32,959 bases of DNA from SIG636 sp045604285. GTDB lineage: Bacteria; Bacillota; Clostridia; Oscillospirales; CAG-382. The translations under genes and the position numbers were made by a program. Positions 25,058-31,946 of the stretch are shown in pieces. The first letter of the stretch is position 1; each line of letters starts with the position of its first letter. Location of the stretch: contig JAZUNS010000189.1 of assembly GCA_045604285.1 (NCBI GenBank), forward strand, positions 1 to 32,959, read 5' to 3'. The notes beneath the pieces were generated by a model. The model did no database searches. It was not told the origin of the DNA and saw only the letters and a list, made by a program, of their open reading frames with translations.

Positions 25058-25062
25058 GCTGA
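25024..25062 (+). CDS. Possible 12-codon leader peptide overlapping the pduL start
   Basis: ATG at 25024 opens a 12-codon frame with sequence MRSLRRHRKNHG that ends with TGA at 25060-25062, 8 bases inside pduL and in another frame. AAGGAGG lies directly upstream, but only 3 bases separate it from the ATG, which is short. The peptide is very basic (three Arg-rich pairs and two His). It may be a translated leader that couples to pduL, or the frame may be chance and the AAGGAGG may serve pduL through a hairpin. The sequence alone does not decide. Confidence 0.35.
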   Translation: MRSLRRHRKNHG

Positions 25063-25630
25063 AAAAATCATTGCCGAAACTTCTGCCAGACACGTTCACC
25101 TTACCGCTGAACACGTAGAAATTCTGTTTGGTAAAGGTCATACTCTTACCCACAAGAAGGATCTGTCCCAGCCCGGTCAGTTTGCTTGTGAAGAAAGAGT
25201 AAACGTAGAAGGACCCAAGTCCACCCTTAAAAACGTTATCGTTCTCGGCCCTACCCGTCCCGCTACTCAGGTTGAGATTTCTCTTACCGATGCACGCTCT
25301 ATCGGCGTTACCGCACCTATAAGAGAAAGCGGCGACGTTGCAGGCAGTGCCGGCGTTAAGCTTATCGGCCCCGCAGGCGAGGTTGTTATTGAAGAAGGCG
25401 CTATCGCTGCTAAAAGACACCTTCACCTTACCCCTGAATGCGCTGCAGAAAACGGCGTTTGCGATAAGGAGATCGTTATGGTTAAGCTGGATACCGCACG
25501 TCCCCTTATATTTGACGAGGTTGTTTGCCGTGTAAGCGAAAAGTTTGCCCCTGCTTTCCACATGGATACCGACGAATCCAACGCAGCAGCAGCGGCAGGT
25601 ACCATTTATTGCGAGATAATTAAAAAATAA
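25055..25630 (+). CDS. pduL: Phosphate propanoyltransferase, PduL type
   Basis: A zinc-dependent phosphotransacylase that interconverts acyl-CoA and acyl phosphate (acetyl or propanoyl), unrelated in sequence to Pta. The two metal-binding histidine motifs are visible: SARHVHLT (residues 10-17) and AKRHLHLTPE (about 117-126); SQPGQFACEERV and VLGPTRPATQVEIS match the family. The 191-residue protein starts right before the first motif, so it lacks the N-terminal encapsulation peptide of microcompartment forms and is probably a free cytosolic enzyme giving ATP with an acetate kinase. No microcompartment genes are nearby. An in-frame stop at 25034 rules out an upstream start, apart from non-standard codons. 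Confidence 0.93.
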   Translation: MAEKIIAETSARHVHLTAEHVEILFGKGHTLTHKKDLSQPGQFACEERVNVEGPKSTLKNVIVLGPTRPATQVEISLTDARSIGVTAPIRESGDVAGSAGVKLIGPAGEVVIEEGAIAAKRHLHLTPECAAENGVCDKEIVMVKLDTARPLIFDEVVCRVSEKFAPAFHMDTDESNAAAAAGTIYCEIIKK

Positions 25631-25652
25631 TATACAAAGGAAGGATACACAA

Positions 25653-26348
25653 ATGCTCAATTATTCACACGAAGTACAGTCAATGTGCGTAGTAGCCAAG
25701 GGCCCCAAGCACGGTCCCGCCCCTATCCCCGAAGAGGGCAAGTGGGTTAAGTCTTACGAGATAAAGGATATCTCCGGTCTTTCTCACGGTATTGGCTGGT
25801 GCGCTCCTCAGCAGGGTTGCTGCAAGCTTACCCTTAACGTTAAGGAAGGTATAATGGAAGAAGCACTTGTTGAAACTCTCGGTTGCTCGGGTATGACCCA
25901 CTCTGCAGCTATGGCTGCTGAAATTCTTCAGGGCAAGACTCTTCTTGAAGCTCTTAACACAGACCTGGTTTGCGATGCTATCAACGTTGCTATGAGAGAA
26001 ATCTTTAAGCAGTTGGCATACGGCAGAACCCAGACCGCATTCTCCGAAAACGGTCTTCCCATCGGCGCAGGTCTTGAAGACCTTGGCAAGGGCCTCCGTT
26101 CTCAGGTTGGTACCATCTTTGCTACCAACGCAAAGGGCGTTAGATACCTTGAAATGGCTGAAGGCTATATTCTCTCCGTTGGTCTTGACGCTGATAACGA
26201 AGCTATCGGTTACAAGTTCGTTCACCTCGGCAAGATGATGGATATGATAAAGAAGGGCGTTGACCCCAAGGAAGCTTATGAAAAGAACATAGGCAGCTAC
26301 GGCAGATATGCTGACGCAGGTAAGTATATTGACCCCCGTAAGGAATAA
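25653..26348 (+). CDS. NifU-like iron-sulfur scaffold-type protein
   Basis: Resembles the NifU N-terminal scaffold domain fused to extra flanking sequence. The motif LGCSGMTHSAAMAAEILQG (from Leu77) aligns with the GCGSAIASSSM-type segment of NifU, and conserved cysteines occur at about residues 50, 56-57 and 78. The N-terminal 35 and C-terminal about 90 residues (VGLDADNEAIGYKFVHLGK) are unlike ordinary IscU. The gene is 22 bases after pduL and 20 before the GGGtGRT gene. I recall these two genes being neighbours in Clostridia. The physiological role is unknown; cluster binding is inferred from the cysteines. Confidence 0.8.
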   Translation: MLNYSHEVQSMCVVAKGPKHGPAPIPEEGKWVKSYEIKDISGLSHGIGWCAPQQGCCKLTLNVKEGIMEEALVETLGCSGMTHSAAMAAEILQGKTLLEALNTDLVCDAINVAMREIFKQLAYGRTQTAFSENGLPIGAGLEDLGKGLRSQVGTIFATNAKGVRYLEMAEGYILSVGLDADNEAIGYKFVHLGKMMDMIKKGVDPKEAYEKNIGSYGRYADAGKYIDPRKE

Positions 26349-26368
26349 TTGAAGGAGGATACTGAATT

Positions 26369-27367
26369 ATGGCACTTTTTGAAAGTTATGAAAGACGAAT
26401 TGATAAAATAAACGTTTGCCTGGCAGAATACGGTATCGCCTCCCTCGAGGAAGCTAAAGAACTTTGTCTGTCTAAGGGCATTGATTGCGAAGCAATCGTT
26501 AAGGGCGTTCAGCCCATCGCATTTGAAAACGCAGTTTGGGCTTATACCCTCGGTTGCGCAGTAGCTCTTAAGAAGGGCGTTACCAACGCTGCTGACGCTG
26601 CTGAAGCTATCGGTATCGGCTTGCAGGCATTCTGCATCCCCGGCTCTGTTGCTGAAAACCGCAAGGTTGGTCTTGGCCACGGTAACCTTGGCGCAATGCT
26701 TCTCCGTGAATCCACCAAGTGCTTCTGCTTCTTGGCAGGTCACGAGTCCTTCGCTGCTGCTGAAGGCGCTATCGGTATAGCTAAAACCGCTAACAAGGTT
26801 CGTAAGGAGCCCCTCCAGGTTATCCTTAACGGCCTTGGCAAAGACGCTGCATACATTATCTCCCGTATAAACGGCTTCACCTACGTTGAAACCGAATACG
26901 ATTTCTTTACCGACGAGCTTAAGGTTGTTCGCACCAAAGCTTACTCCGACGGTGACAGAGCTAAAGTTCGTTGCTACGGCGCCAATGACGTTCTCGAAGG
27001 CGTTAAGATTATGGAACACGAAGGTGTTGACGTTTCCATCACCGGTAACTCCACCAACCCCACCCGTTTCCAGCATCCCGTTGCAGGCACCTATAAGAAG
27101 CGTTGCCTTGAAACCGGTAAGAAGTACTTCTCCGTTGCTTCCGGCGGCGGTACCGGCAGAACCCTCCACCCCGATAACATGGCAGCAGGTCCCGCTTCCT
27201 ACGGTTTGACCGACACCATGGGCAGAATGCACGGCGACGCTCAGTTCGCAGGCTCCTCTTCCGTTCCCGCACACGTAGAAATGATGGGTCTTATCGGTAT
27301 GGGTAACAACCCCATGGTTGGTGCTACCGTTGCTTGCGCTGTTGCAGTTGAAGAGGCTTGCAAATAA
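26369..27367 (+). CDS. GGGtGRT protein, C-terminus remade by integration of a mobile element
   Basis: A member of the family named for its motif; here SGGGTGRTLHPDN lies at about residues 257-269 of 332. The protein is rich in Gly and Ala, without signal peptide or membrane segment, and no enzymatic function is established. AAGGAGG stands 10 bases before the ATG. Residues 310-329 (GMGNNPMVGATVACAVAVEE) lie in the 59-bp attachment core; the last three residues and the stop come from the integrated element (ACK), while the displaced original end at 32288-32359 would give AVK. The gene is therefore probably still functional. An element-supplied terminator follows at 27409. Confidence 0.9.
   Translation: MALFESYERRIDKINVCLAEYGIASLEEAKELCLSKGIDCEAIVKGVQPIAFENAVWAYTLGCAVALKKGVTNAADAAEAIGIGLQAFCIPGSVAENRKVGLGHGNLGAMLLRESTKCFCFLAGHESFAAAEGAIGIAKTANKVRKEPLQVILNGLGKDAAYIISRINGFTYVETEYDFFTDELKVVRTKAYSDGDRAKVRCYGANDVLEGVKIMEHEGVDVSITGNSTNPTRFQHPVAGTYKKRCLETGKKYFSVASGGGTGRTLHPDNMAAGPASYGLTDTMGRMHGDAQFAGSSSVPAHVEMMGLIGMGNNPMVGATVACAVAVEEACK
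27296..27354 (+). repeat. attL: left copy of the 59-bp attachment core
   Basis: Identical over 59 bases to 32288-32346, from GGTATGGGTAAC to GTTGAAGA. It forms codons 310-329 of the GGGtGRT gene. Just outside, the two copies differ (GGCTTGCAAATAA here, AGCTGTTAAATAA on the right). Confidence 0.93.
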
Positions 27368-27408
27368 TCAATAAAATCAAGGCTTTTCGCCAATTTTTTA
27401 GGACTTCT

Positions 27409-27435
27409 GAACTTCGGTTTGGGAGTTCTTTTTTT
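27409..27435 (+). terminator. Intrinsic terminator at left end of the element
   Basis: GAACTTC (27409-27415) pairs with GGAGTTC (27422-27428), one G-T pair, loop of 6, followed by seven T. It would end the pduL-GGGtGRT transcript before the integrase gene, and also stop right-end promoter transcripts in the circular form. Confidence 0.75.
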
Positions 27436-27450
27436 GTTCTGTTTTTCACT

Positions 27451-27484
27451 TTTGTCCACGTTTTGTCCACGGAGATTTGTCCAC
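27451..27484 (+). repeat. Three TTTGTCCAC repeats, candidate integrase arm sites (left)
   Basis: Perfect copies of TTTGTCCAC at 27451-27459, 27462-27470 and 27476-27484, between the attachment core and the integrase gene. The same motif occurs inverted near the right end (32168-32176). Arm-type sites of this kind are expected for Tn916/lambda-class integrases; the assignment is inferred. Confidence 0.65.
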
Positions 27485-27511
27485 ACATCAAAAAACGAAT
27501 AGGAGAACAGT

Positions 27512-28777
27512 ATGAAACAGAACATCATCATCCGCAAACGAAAGTCTGCAAAACGCGGAGCAACCTACGAATACCGCTTTGAAACCGCCTCGATCGGTGG
27601 GCAAAGAAAATGGATAAGCAAAGGGGGCTTCTTGGACGAAAACACCGCACGGATTGAGGGCATTAAAGCACTCAACGAATACAACACTTGTGGTCAAGTG
27701 GTAGAGCCTACAACAATGAGCTTTGCCGACTTCTTGGAGCATTGGCTTGTCCACGATTGTGCCGCCACTCTTAACGAGATAACCATTATCAACTATCGAA
27801 AGAAAATCAAAAATCTAATCGTGCCGTATCTCGGCAAGTACCGAATGAACACCATTGACAGAGATAAACTGCAAAAACTTTTGATAACCTTGCACGATAA
27901 CGGCTATTCCGATAATACCATTTCTGCCGTCAAGGGCATTGTAACAAAGTGCTTTAACTACGCCTATTATAGCGGTTATTTGACGAAAATGCCTGCTATC
28001 AACCTAAAAATACCGAAGAACGAGAACACTACAGTTCCCACACGGCAATCACCCCACGTTTATTTGACAAAAGAGCAACTCTCCGCTATCTTTGATAGAT
28101 TTCCTCCCGGTCATCCGTCATACCTGCCCTTGATGATTGGCTTGCATTGTGGTTTGCGCTTGGGAGAGGCGTTTGCGCTCACTTGGGATGATATAGACCT
28201 TGAAAACCAGAAAATATCCATCAATAAGCAAATACAATGGCGTCAATTCAAGAGAACGGACGAGCAGAAGAAAAGCAACAACGGACGAAATACCGAGGAT
28301 TGTGGGTGTTGGTACTACTCATCCACCAAGTACAAGTCCGACAGAGTGCTTGAAATGGACGAGGAATTATATCACATACTGTTTGCCGAAAAGGTAAAGC
28401 AAGACAACGCAAGAGCCTATTTCGGTGATAGATTTGCTCGGTACTACGAAACAGAGCGCAGAGAGATAACACAAGAGTCAACGGCAAAAGAGATTCACTT
28501 TGTCTGTATTCGTGAGGATGGCACATATATCACGCCTCGAACAATGCAACACACATCACGCATTATACACCTTGACTTGAACATAAGGGATTTTGACTAT
28601 CATAGCCTACGACACACCCACGCCACAGTTTTGCTTGAAAAGGGCGCACCGCTCAAATACATTCAGCAGAGATTAGGACATAAAAAGATTGATATCACGA
28701 TAAACGTATATCAGCACTTGACCGATGATCTACGGCAAATGGGAACGGATATTCTCAACGGCATTTTTTCCTCGTAA
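27512..28777 (+). CDS. int: Tyrosine integrase of the element
   Basis: Site-specific recombinase for integration and excision of the element. The 421-residue protein has an N-terminal arm-binding domain (1-60; YEYRFETASIGGQRKWISKG resembles the Tn916-type AP2-like fold), a SAM-like core-binding domain (about 70-170) and the catalytic domain with Arg216 (CGLRLGEAF), a Lys at 273 or 275 (STKYKSDR), His364-x-x-Arg367 (HSLRHTH), His390 (RLGHKK) and nucleophile Tyr400 (INVYQHL). All key residues are present, so it is probably active. AGGAG stands 6 bases before the ATG. I see no clear promoter of its own between the left terminator and the gene. Confidence 0.96.
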   Translation: MKQNIIIRKRKSAKRGATYEYRFETASIGGQRKWISKGGFLDENTARIEGIKALNEYNTCGQVVEPTTMSFADFLEHWLVHDCAATLNEITIINYRKKIKNLIVPYLGKYRMNTIDRDKLQKLLITLHDNGYSDNTISAVKGIVTKCFNYAYYSGYLTKMPAINLKIPKNENTTVPTRQSPHVYLTKEQLSAIFDRFPPGHPSYLPLMIGLHCGLRLGEAFALTWDDIDLENQKISINKQIQWRQFKRTDEQKKSNNGRNTEDCGCWYYSSTKYKSDRVLEMDEELYHILFAEKVKQDNARAYFGDRFARYYETERREITQESTAKEIHFVCIREDGTYITPRTMQHTSRIIHLDLNIRDFDYHSLRHTHATVLLEKGAPLKYIQQRLGHKKIDITINVYQHLTDDLRQMGTDILNGIFSS

Positions 28778-28781
28778 GCGC

Positions 28782-28904
28782 TTTCCCTCATAGTATGCCG
28801 TTTATCCCTAACTACTTAGCGTTTTTTAGAGCATCCCTCTCGGGATAGTATAAACGGCTTATGAGTGCTTGAATAGTGCTTGTAAGCCGTACTATTTAGG
28901 GAAA
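28782..28904. other. Nested inverted repeats after the integrase gene
   Basis: TTTCCCT (28782-28788) and TAGTA (28791-28795) pair with TACTA (28890-28894) and AGGGAAA (28898-28904). Inside, GCCGTTTAT (28797-28805) pairs with ATAAACGGC (28850-28858) and encloses ATCCC-TCTC-GGGAT (28833-28846). As an alternative, CGGCTTA (28855-28861) pairs with TAAGCCG (28883-28889), with AGTGCTTG twice in its loop (28864 and 28875, 11 bases apart). No T run follows. Possible roles are an origin of transfer or replication, or a protein-binding site. Confidence 0.6.
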
Positions 28905-28909
28905 ACCAC

Positions 28910-28938
28910 TTGATAAATCGCAGAATTTGTGATATAAT
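28910..28938 (+). promoter_or_regulatory. Extended -10 promoter for the structured leader and cargo genes
   Basis: TTGATA (28910-28915), 17-base spacer, TATAAT (28933-28938) with TGA before it, an extended -10. Its expected start point, about 28945, is exactly where the first long stem of the downstream RNA begins. Confidence 0.8.
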
Positions 28939-28945
28939 ATATACG

Positions 28946-29162
28946 CCACATAATTCAATCAACAAATTTCACGGGATAATTCTCTATTTTTTTAGAGGGT
29001 TTTGTAACTATACCCATTTTCACATGTCAATAATGGATTTGGCAAAAATGCGATTTCCGCTTGACATGTGATGGAGAGAATCCTGATTTGTTGAGAATTG
29101 TGTGGCAACAATGGAAACGCATTTTTCGGGTGCGTTCTCTATTGGAGCGCACCTTTTTATTT
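28946..29162 (+). ncRNA. Candidate structured leader RNA, about 217 nt
   Basis: The two ends of a 160-base stretch pair in a long interrupted rod: CCACATAATTC (28946-28956) with GAATTGTGTGG (29095-29105); CAACAAAT (28960-28967) with ATTTGTTG (29086-29093); GGAT (28974-28977) with ATCC (29080-29083); TCTCT (28981-28985) with AGAGA (29075-29079); CCAT (29014-29017) with ATGG (29071-29074); CACATGTCAA (29021-29030) with TTGACATGTG (29061-29070), about 42 pairs in all. A promoter precedes it and an intrinsic terminator follows at 29129. It may be a free small RNA, an attenuator of the 94-residue/lipoprotein genes, or a DNA-level hairpin. I do not match it to a known riboswitch class. Confidence 0.55.
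29116..29162 (+). terminator. Terminator with overlapping alternative hairpin
   Basis: GGTGCG (29129-29134) pairs with CGCACC (29148-29153), followed by a T-rich run to 29162. The alternative AACGCA (29116-29121) with TGCGTT (29131-29136) uses four of the same bases and would prevent terminator formation. It sits 27 bases before the next gene, as in an attenuator. Confidence 0.7.
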
Positions 29163-29188
29163 TTGACAAAACAAGGAGGACAAACAAA

Positions 29189-29473
29189 ATGCAAGAATGT
29201 ATGAACAGTAAAGAAAAGGTGTTGTTAGATTTTTTAAAAGGACACTATAAAGCCACCTATGAAGTGATGTTTTTAGTACCAAGAAAAATCTACGACGAAA
29301 CAGAAATCAAAGATGAAACTATGCTCGATAATCTTTTGGCGGCGTTGTGTGTCCGTGGATATATTGCACCTAACCGCTTGACCTCACAAAATCAAATGAG
29401 CAAAGCACAGATTATGCTTACCGAAAAAGCATTGAACCTCTTTAATGCAGAAAAAAGAGAGGTGGACAAATAA
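29189..29473 (+). CDS. Small unknown protein, possibly winged-helix (94 aa)
   Basis: Not recognised. The ATG at 29189 follows AAGGAGGA by 8 bases; a second ATG at 29201 is possible. The protein is charged and helical: KEKVLLDFLKGHY, then ETMLDNLLAALCVRGYIAPN and KAQIMLTEKALNLFNAEKRE, an arrangement of helices and a turn that could form a small winged-helix DNA-binding domain similar to PadR/MarR proteins, but no diagnostic motif is present. Its stop overlaps the lipoprotein ATG in TAATG, so the two are translated together. It could be a regulator or excision factor of the element. Confidence 0.75.
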   Translation: MQECMNSKEKVLLDFLKGHYKATYEVMFLVPRKIYDETEIKDETMLDNLLAALCVRGYIAPNRLTSQNQMSKAQIMLTEKALNLFNAEKREVDK

Positions 29474-30831
29474 TGAAAAAAACATTATGGATTGCATTGA
29501 TTTTGATATTGGTGTGTGTGTTCTCCCTCTCGGCGTGTAACAATTCAAACTCCAATGATGATGGTACAAATAATAATACAAATCAAAATCCGAATGAGAG
29601 TTCACATGCCCATTCTTTTGACGAATGGGAAACTGTGAAAAATGCTACTTGCTCATCAGAAGGACTTCAAGAGCGGTACTGTTCGTGCGGAGAGAAGCAA
29701 ACAAGAACACTATCTATTACAAATAATCACTCGTTTGGCGAATGGAGAACTGTAAAAAATGCTACTTGTATCCAAGATGGTGAAAAAGAACGCAGTTGTT
29801 CATGTGGTGTAACAGAAAAGCAGGAAATCCAATCGTCTGGTCATACCGAAGTAATCGACAAAGCCGTGGCGGCAACTTGTACCCAAAACGGCAAGACAGA
29901 AGGCAAACATTGTTCGGTATGCAATAAAGTAATTGTAGCTCAGCAATCAATTCCAGCTGGTCATACCGAAGTAATCGACAAAGCCGTGGCGGCAACTTGT
30001 ACAACGAGCGGAAAGACAGAGGGAAAGCATTGCTCGGTTTGTAACAAGGTAATAATAGCACAACAAACAACCGCTATAATATCACACGACTATGTAAAAG
30101 GTAAGTGCAGTATGTGTGGAAATGAAGAAATCCATAGTATGGGATTATCTTATAGTGTGAACTTTGAAAAAGGATATGTTGTTGTTACAGGTATAGGAAC
30201 GTGTACCGATAGCACTGTAAAAATCCCTTCACATCAACAAGGATTACCTGTTTTGGAAATTGATTCATACGCTTTCTATCAAAACAACACAATCAAAAAA
30301 GTAATTATACCTGAAACCATAACAATAATAGGTTATCGCGCTTTTAGAGAATCTAAATTAGAAGAAATCATCATACCCGATACGGTGAAAGAGCTTGGCG
30401 GTCAAGCCTTTTATAATTGCTATTATTTGACGAATGTAAGCATCCCTTCCACGTTAGAAAAATTAGGAACTAATGTATTCGGTATGTGTAAAAATGCAAA
30501 TTTTTCTTATTACAACGACGCTAAATATTTAGGAAATACGGAAAATCCATATTTAATTCTTGTTGGTTCTATCAGCAAATCACAAACTGTTAGAGTGCAC
30601 GAAAAGACCAAATTTATATCTTATAACGCATACATATATGATAAGACATTAACAACTATTTATTTGCCAGAAACTCTTGTAAGCATAGATGAATGTGCGT
30701 TTTATAGTTGCTCGAACTTAACAACCATCAACTACGCAGGTACAATGCAACAATGGAATAATGTTTGGAAATACTATTGTTGGGATGATGGCACGAGTTA
30801 CAGCGTGGTTTGTAAAGACGGCACGATATAA
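29473..30831 (+). CDS. BspA-like leucine-rich-repeat surface lipoprotein with Cys-rich repeats
   Basis: A cell-surface lipoprotein: signal peptide MKKTLWIALILILVCVF, lipobox LSAC (Cys22), an Asn-rich linker, then four cysteine-rich repeats (about 45-205) of the form ATC...G...CxxC, each some 35-40 residues with a preceding His, and then a leucine-rich BspA-type region (LRR_5; about 245-450) with units such as IDSYAFYQNNTIKKVIIPE and IGYRAFRESKLEEIIIPD. Such proteins bind host or bacterial surfaces in gut and oral anaerobes (family knowledge). Two of the Cys-rich units share 46 identical bases. It is the main cargo gene of the element. Confidence 0.9.
   Translation: MKKTLWIALILILVCVFSLSACNNSNSNDDGTNNNTNQNPNESSHAHSFDEWETVKNATCSSEGLQERYCSCGEKQTRTLSITNNHSFGEWRTVKNATCIQDGEKERSCSCGVTEKQEIQSSGHTEVIDKAVAATCTQNGKTEGKHCSVCNKVIVAQQSIPAGHTEVIDKAVAATCTTSGKTEGKHCSVCNKVIIAQQTTAIISHDYVKGKCSMCGNEEIHSMGLSYSVNFEKGYVVVTGIGTCTDSTVKIPSHQQGLPVLEIDSYAFYQNNTIKKVIIPETITIIGYRAFRESKLEEIIIPDTVKELGGQAFYNCYYLTNVSIPSTLEKLGTNVFGMCKNANFSYYNDAKYLGNTENPYLILVGSISKSQTVRVHEKTKFISYNAYIYDKTLTTIYLPETLVSIDECAFYSCSNLTTINYAGTMQQWNNVWKYYCWDDGTSYSVVCKDGTI
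29837..30002 (+). repeat. Internal 120-bp tandem unit in lipoprotein gene
   Basis: 46 bases are identical between 29837-29882 and 29957-30002, exactly 120 bases (40 codons) apart; the protein unit is GHTEVIDKAVAATCT. It marks a recent internal duplication that could vary repeat number between strains. Confidence 0.9.
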
Positions 30832-30840
30832 AAACAAAGC

Positions 30841-30871
30841 AACCGCTCCAATATTTAGTGGGGCGGTTTTT
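30841..30871 (+). terminator. Intrinsic terminator of cargo genes
   Basis: AACCGCTCC (30841-30849) pairs with GGGGCGGTT (30860-30868), one G-T pair, loop of 10, then T to 30871. It lies 9 bases after the lipoprotein stop. Confidence 0.9.
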
Positions 30872-30881
30872 GTCTAGAAAC

Positions 30882-30910
30882 TTGACACCTATTGGACTTT
30901 GTGCTATAAT
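30882..30910 (+). promoter_or_regulatory. Consensus extended -10 promoter for the 282-residue protein
   Basis: TTGACA (30882-30887), 17 bases, TATAAT (30905-30910) preceded by TGC. One TGTCCAC motif lies downstream at 30931-30937, so integrase binding could touch this leader. The untranslated leader is about 100 bases long. Confidence 0.9.
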
Positions 30911-31020
30911 ATCCATAAAGATGATTTCGATGTCCACAAAAGAGATTTCGATGAGCAGGAAAAAGCCTCGGTTTTTTCGTGCGTGCTCTCTATCTCTATT
31001 AAGAATTGAGGTGTTAACAA

Positions 31021-31869
31021 ATGGGAGAAAGAAGACGGATATTTGATGTTGACAAAGAAACGGGCGAATACATAGAGTATATCGAATGGCGAGAGGGCGA
31101 TACTCTGCGCTCAAAAGAACAAAGAGAATGGTTCTTTGATAGAATGAAGAGGTACGCAGACAAGACCGAGTTCGTTTGGCTCAAATTTGCTTATAACAAA
31201 GATTTCTATGCCCCTATTAGTCCCGAAAACTTGACACGATTGATGTACTTTGCGACTTTTTGCAATAACGAATGTTATGTAATGACAGATAAAGATATAA
31301 AATCAATGTTAGGTATTAACCCAAACCAAGTGAAATCTTTTCGTGATGCGTTTTTCGGGCGAGCAATCATAAAGGACGGGGAAAGGCTCTATCTAAAAGA
31401 TGACTTATTTGGCAAAGGAAAAATCGGAGAACCTGATAGGGACTATGTTCGCCTATTTACAGGAGTAACACGGCAATTATACAAGAGTTGTAAAACAACA
31501 AGTGAACACGCCTACTTATCCTATTTCTTCCGTATCATTCCATTTGTCAACAGACAGACCAACATTCTTTGCCGTAGCCAACAAGAGCAAGACCGAGAGC
31601 ATATTGCATATATGACTACAACGGAGTTTTTCAACCTTTTGGGAAGAACTCATCACGGACGAATAAAATCACAGATGCAAACTTATCGCGTTAACGATGA
31701 ACTGTTGATAGGCTTCTTTGATACGCTTGGCAATCTTACCCCACAAGGTAAATATGCCGTTATAAATCCCATTTTGTACTATGGCGGTGATAGAACAAAA
31801 CAACATTATGCTGACCTGCGTAAACTGTTTACGGATGAAAAAGAACAATATTTAGCCTCGCAATCGTGA
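31021..31869 (+). CDS. Putative winged-helix replication or regulatory protein of the element (282 aa)
   Basis: Function not certain. GAGGTG stands about 8 bases before the ATG. The N-terminus is charged (GERRRIFDVDKETGEYIEYIE), followed by a region of helices and a possible helix-turn-helix (MTDKDIKSMLGINPNQVKSF, about residues 89-108). The C-terminal third carries GKYAVINPILYYGG, which recalls the last strand-turn of Firmicute RepL-type plasmid replication proteins and related winged-helix proteins. With a consensus promoter and no other replication gene in the element, an initiator or a master regulator are the two likely roles; the evidence is from pattern memory only. Confidence 0.6.
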   Translation: MGERRRIFDVDKETGEYIEYIEWREGDTLRSKEQREWFFDRMKRYADKTEFVWLKFAYNKDFYAPISPENLTRLMYFATFCNNECYVMTDKDIKSMLGINPNQVKSFRDAFFGRAIIKDGERLYLKDDLFGKGKIGEPDRDYVRLFTGVTRQLYKSCKTTSEHAYLSYFFRIIPFVNRQTNILCRSQQEQDREHIAYMTTTEFFNLLGRTHHGRIKSQMQTYRVNDELLIGFFDTLGNLTPQGKYAVINPILYYGGDRTKQHYADLRKLFTDEKEQYLASQS

Positions 31870-31886
31870 CTTGTCCTCATCCCCAA

Positions 31887-31946
31887 GGATATTACTTGTT
31901 CCGCTTCGCTCCACAAGTACCGCCCCCGCTCATGGGGGCTATATCC
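31887..31946. other. Compact three-stem palindromic element
   Basis: GGATAT (31887-31892) pairs with ATATCC (31941-31946) and encloses two hairpins: ACTTGT (31894-31899) with ACAAGT (31913-31918), and GCCCCC (31922-31927) with GGGGGC (31934-31939), a neat three-way junction of 60 bases. It resembles a dispersed extragenic palindromic repeat more than a terminator. Confidence 0.55.

Noticed and set aside
26297..27274. Open frame of 325 codons opposite the GGGtGRT gene
   Set aside because: Composition mirrors the codon bias of the sense gene; no start signal and no recognisable domain.
27451..27484. Short regularly spaced repeats considered as a CRISPR remnant
   Set aside because: The repeat is only 9 bases and spacing is 2-5 bases, far too short for a CRISPR array; integrase sites explain them better.
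28946..29105. Leader RNA considered as a c-di-GMP riboswitch or 6S RNA
   Set aside because: The c-di-GMP conserved core sequences are not visible, and 6S RNA would not be expected in a mobile element; only the rod-like shape is shared.
30921..31046. Possible upstream peptide (MISMSTKEISMSRKKPRFF...) before the 282-residue gene
   Set aside because: No good ribosome site precedes any of its ATG codons and it simply overlaps the next start; kept only as a remote leader-peptide idea.
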